Below are positions 62,826 to 64,000 of a DNA stretch of 64,000 nt, piece by piece. Numbering within the stretch: the first letter of the stretch is position 1; each line of letters begins with the position of its first letter. Origin of the DNA: WTAW01 sp964406575 (GTDB taxonomy: Bacteria > Acidobacteriota > Aminicenantia > Aminicenantales > Aminicenantaceae); assembly GCA_964406575.1 (NCBI GenBank), contig CAYOSH010000003.1:115429-179428 (forward strand), given 5' to 3'. The notes beneath the pieces were generated by a model. That model had not been told where the DNA came from, made no database searches, and saw only the letters and a program-made list of their open reading frames with translations. The position numbers and the translations under genes are program-made.

Positions 62826-62938
62826 TTTTCAAACCTCCCTTCTAAACATTTGAGGCAATTCAATCAGCATCTTCTCTTCTCTCTCTAAAAAATGTCAAGG
62901 TGGAGCTACAGTGCTCAATGGACATGGGACCCAAAGGA

Positions 62939-63766
62939 TCAACGAAATTCCAGGCTGATGTCCAGCGAATCATAAGAATGAGTCAAGCTTCCGACAGAGA
63001 TGAAATCAACACCAGAGGAGGCAATCTTTCTGAGCATCGCCAGATTGACATTTCCCGATGCTTCAAGAGGAATCCTCCCATCCACCCATGACACCGCTTC
63101 TTTCATTCTCTCCGGAGACATATTGTCCAGCATGATCATGTCTGCTCCGGCACGCACAGCTTCTTTGACCTCTTCAAGATCAGTGGTTTCAACCTCGATT
63201 TTTACGCTCGGCGCAACTTTATTCCTGGCTCTTTTCACTGCTTCTGAAATGCTTCCAACAATCTTGAGATGATTGTCTTTTATCAGAACCATATCCGAAA
63301 GGTTGAGACGATGATTGGTCCCTCCGCCCACTTGTACTGCGTATCTTTCCAGATTACGCAACACAGGAGTTGTCTTCCGAGTGTCCAGAATTCGTGTTTG
63401 GAATCCCTCCAAACCCTGGACAAATTTTCTCGTCAAGGTGGCAATCCCAGACATCCTTTGCAAAAAATTCAGGGCTGTTCTCTCTCCTTTCAGGAGGGAA
63501 ATGGAATTTCCCTTGAGACAGGCAATGGTGTCTCCACAGCTGAGCATGCTTCCATCTTCCAGCTTATTTGTAAAAATGACATGAGGATCAATTTTCGCAA
63601 AGACGCATGCGGCGACATCTATTCCTGCAAGAATGCCCTTTTCTTTCGCCAGGATGATCGCCCGGGAAATGGATTCGGGGGGGATCACGCTTTCAGAGGT
63701 GATATCCCCATCCGGCATATCTTCTTTGAGTGCCGCCTCTATGATCGTATCTATATCTGATATCAT
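62939..63766 (-). CDS. nadC: Nicotinate-nucleotide pyrophosphorylase (carboxylating)
   Basis: 275-residue quinolinate phosphoribosyltransferase. Motifs: EDMPDGDITSESVIPPE, GERTALNFLQRMSGIATLT, ILDTRKTTPVLRNLERYAVQVGGGTNHRLNLSD (PRPP/quinolinate binding), and IEVETTDLEEVKEAVRAGADMIMLDNMSP. The ATG at 63766 fits the family start, yet there is no ribosome site and a near-consensus promoter ends 7 nt before it. Works after NadB in de novo NAD synthesis. Confidence 0.95.
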   Translation of the reverse strand: MISDIDTIIEAALKEDMPDGDITSESVIPPESISRAIILAKEKGILAGIDVAACVFAKIDPHVIFTNKLEDGSMLSCGDTIACLKGNSISLLKGERTALNFLQRMSGIATLTRKFVQGLEGFQTRILDTRKTTPVLRNLERYAVQVGGGTNHRLNLSDMVLIKDNHLKIVGSISEAVKRARNKVAPSVKIEVETTDLEEVKEAVRAGADMIMLDNMSPERMKEAVSWVDGRIPLEASGNVNLAMLRKIASSGVDFISVGSLTHSYDSLDISLEFR

Positions 63767-63772
63767 AGAAAA

Positions 63773-63801
63773 ATTATATGTCTTTCTTCATTACCCGTCA
63801 A
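63773..63801 (-). promoter_or_regulatory. Near-consensus promoter of nadC, implying a leaderless mRNA
   Basis: On the minus strand TTGACG (63796-63801), 17-nt spacer, TATAAT (63773-63778). The A of the start codon is the seventh base after the -10, where transcription would be expected to begin. Confidence 0.65.
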
Positions 63802-63821
63802 TGGAGGTCCAATGCGGATCT

Positions 63822-63945
63822 GGAAGCATCCTTATTTCCGTGATGCTCTCAAGTCAAATGATAATGACAGGAGCTCGTCACAGTCCAGATTCGTCGCAGA
63901 CCCCCCACCCACCACCATCTGACTCATAAGGACAGTGACTCGCTC
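63822..63945 (+). mobile_element. MITE-like type B element, copy B3 (right end missing)
   Basis: Begins GGAAGCATCCTTATTTCCGT and stays nearly identical to copies B1 and B2 through the C-run and GACAGTGACTCGCTC, then diverges at 63946. The right terminal repeat is not found before the window ends, so the copy looks truncated. The remaining 55 bp of the window hold nothing I recognise. Confidence 0.7.
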
Positions 63946-64000
63946 GGTTCCTCACCCAAAAACTGTACCAGCCAAAAATATAGTTTCCTGGCTTTCAAAC

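Noticed and set aside
1..64000. tRNA, rRNA, CRISPR, riboswitch or prophage features
   Set aside because: I looked for cloverleaf ends, CCA tails, evenly spaced repeats and known leader motifs and found none convincing. A covariance-model search would be more sensitive.

Overview
The window is 64 kb of gene-dense bacterial chromosome of moderate G+C. It carries about 55 protein genes, mostly core housekeeping. I see no tRNA, rRNA, CRISPR array, prophage or transposase. The cell envelope genes (lgt, lspA, a lipoprotein, a predicted outer-membrane barrel, an ExbD protein) point to a Gram-negative. The mix of a membrane pyrophosphatase, two OPT transporters, CstA, an NSS symporter, paired DUF507 genes and a TIGR03960 radical-SAM protein fits an Acidobacteriota-like or Aminicenantes-like lineage. 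That placement is inference from gene content only.

Layout. 1-4.3 kb: 3' end of recN, miaB, hppA. 4.7-12.1 kb: a translation/RNA block (nusA, infB, DUF503, rbfA, nrnA, truB) running into an NSS symporter and its 31-residue MetS-like small subunit. 12.2-19.1 kb: two DUF507 genes, rfbD, a PKD/beta-barrel surface protein, an amidotransferase, an ACT protein followed by a thymidine-phosphorylase-fold protein without its active site, and a glycosyltransferase. 19.2-25.6 kb: OPT transporter, CstA, a TIGR04076 protein, ExbD, a thioredoxin-like protein, acyl-CoA dehydrogenase. 25.8-33.8 kb (minus): radical-SAM protein and the cell-shape cluster mreB-mreC-mreD-mrdA-rodA. 34-40.9 kb: second OPT transporter, PqqD-like protein, def-fmt, M23 peptidase, B12-binding protein, a small EF-Tu-domain protein, an SDR. 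41-49.2 kb: TCA-cycle block (acnB, isocitrate DH, malate DH, fumarase beta, sucC, sucD). 49.2-63.8 kb (minus): M14 peptidase, class A beta-lactamase-like lipoprotein, ChaN-like/PDZ protein, a frameshifted tautomerase, EF-G-like GTPase, rluD, lgt-lspA-ileS, nadB, nadC.

The least expected layer is a set of short interspersed elements confined to intergenic DNA. One type (B, about 170 bp) has 23-bp terminal inverted repeats. Its copy at 39982-40152 is perfect and flanked by a direct repeat of 8-10 bp, so it looks like a recently mobile MITE inserted at the stop codon of an SDR gene. Another copy ends 20 bp before the -35 box of the nusA promoter. A more decayed type (A) with related ends occurs near recN, miaB, hppA, the first OPT gene, isocitrate DH and ileS. 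No autonomous partner is in the window.

Several promoters match the sigma-70 pattern closely (TTGATA-N17-TATAAT before nusA, TTGACA-N18-TACAAT before exbD, TTGACG-N17-TATAAT before nadC). For nadC and the radical-SAM gene the -10 box ends only 6-8 nt before the start codon, which suggests leaderless mRNAs. Other points to check are the phosphorylase-like pseudoenzyme, a beta-lactamase-like protein lacking the Glu166 deacylation base, and a 1-nt frameshift in a tautomerase gene.
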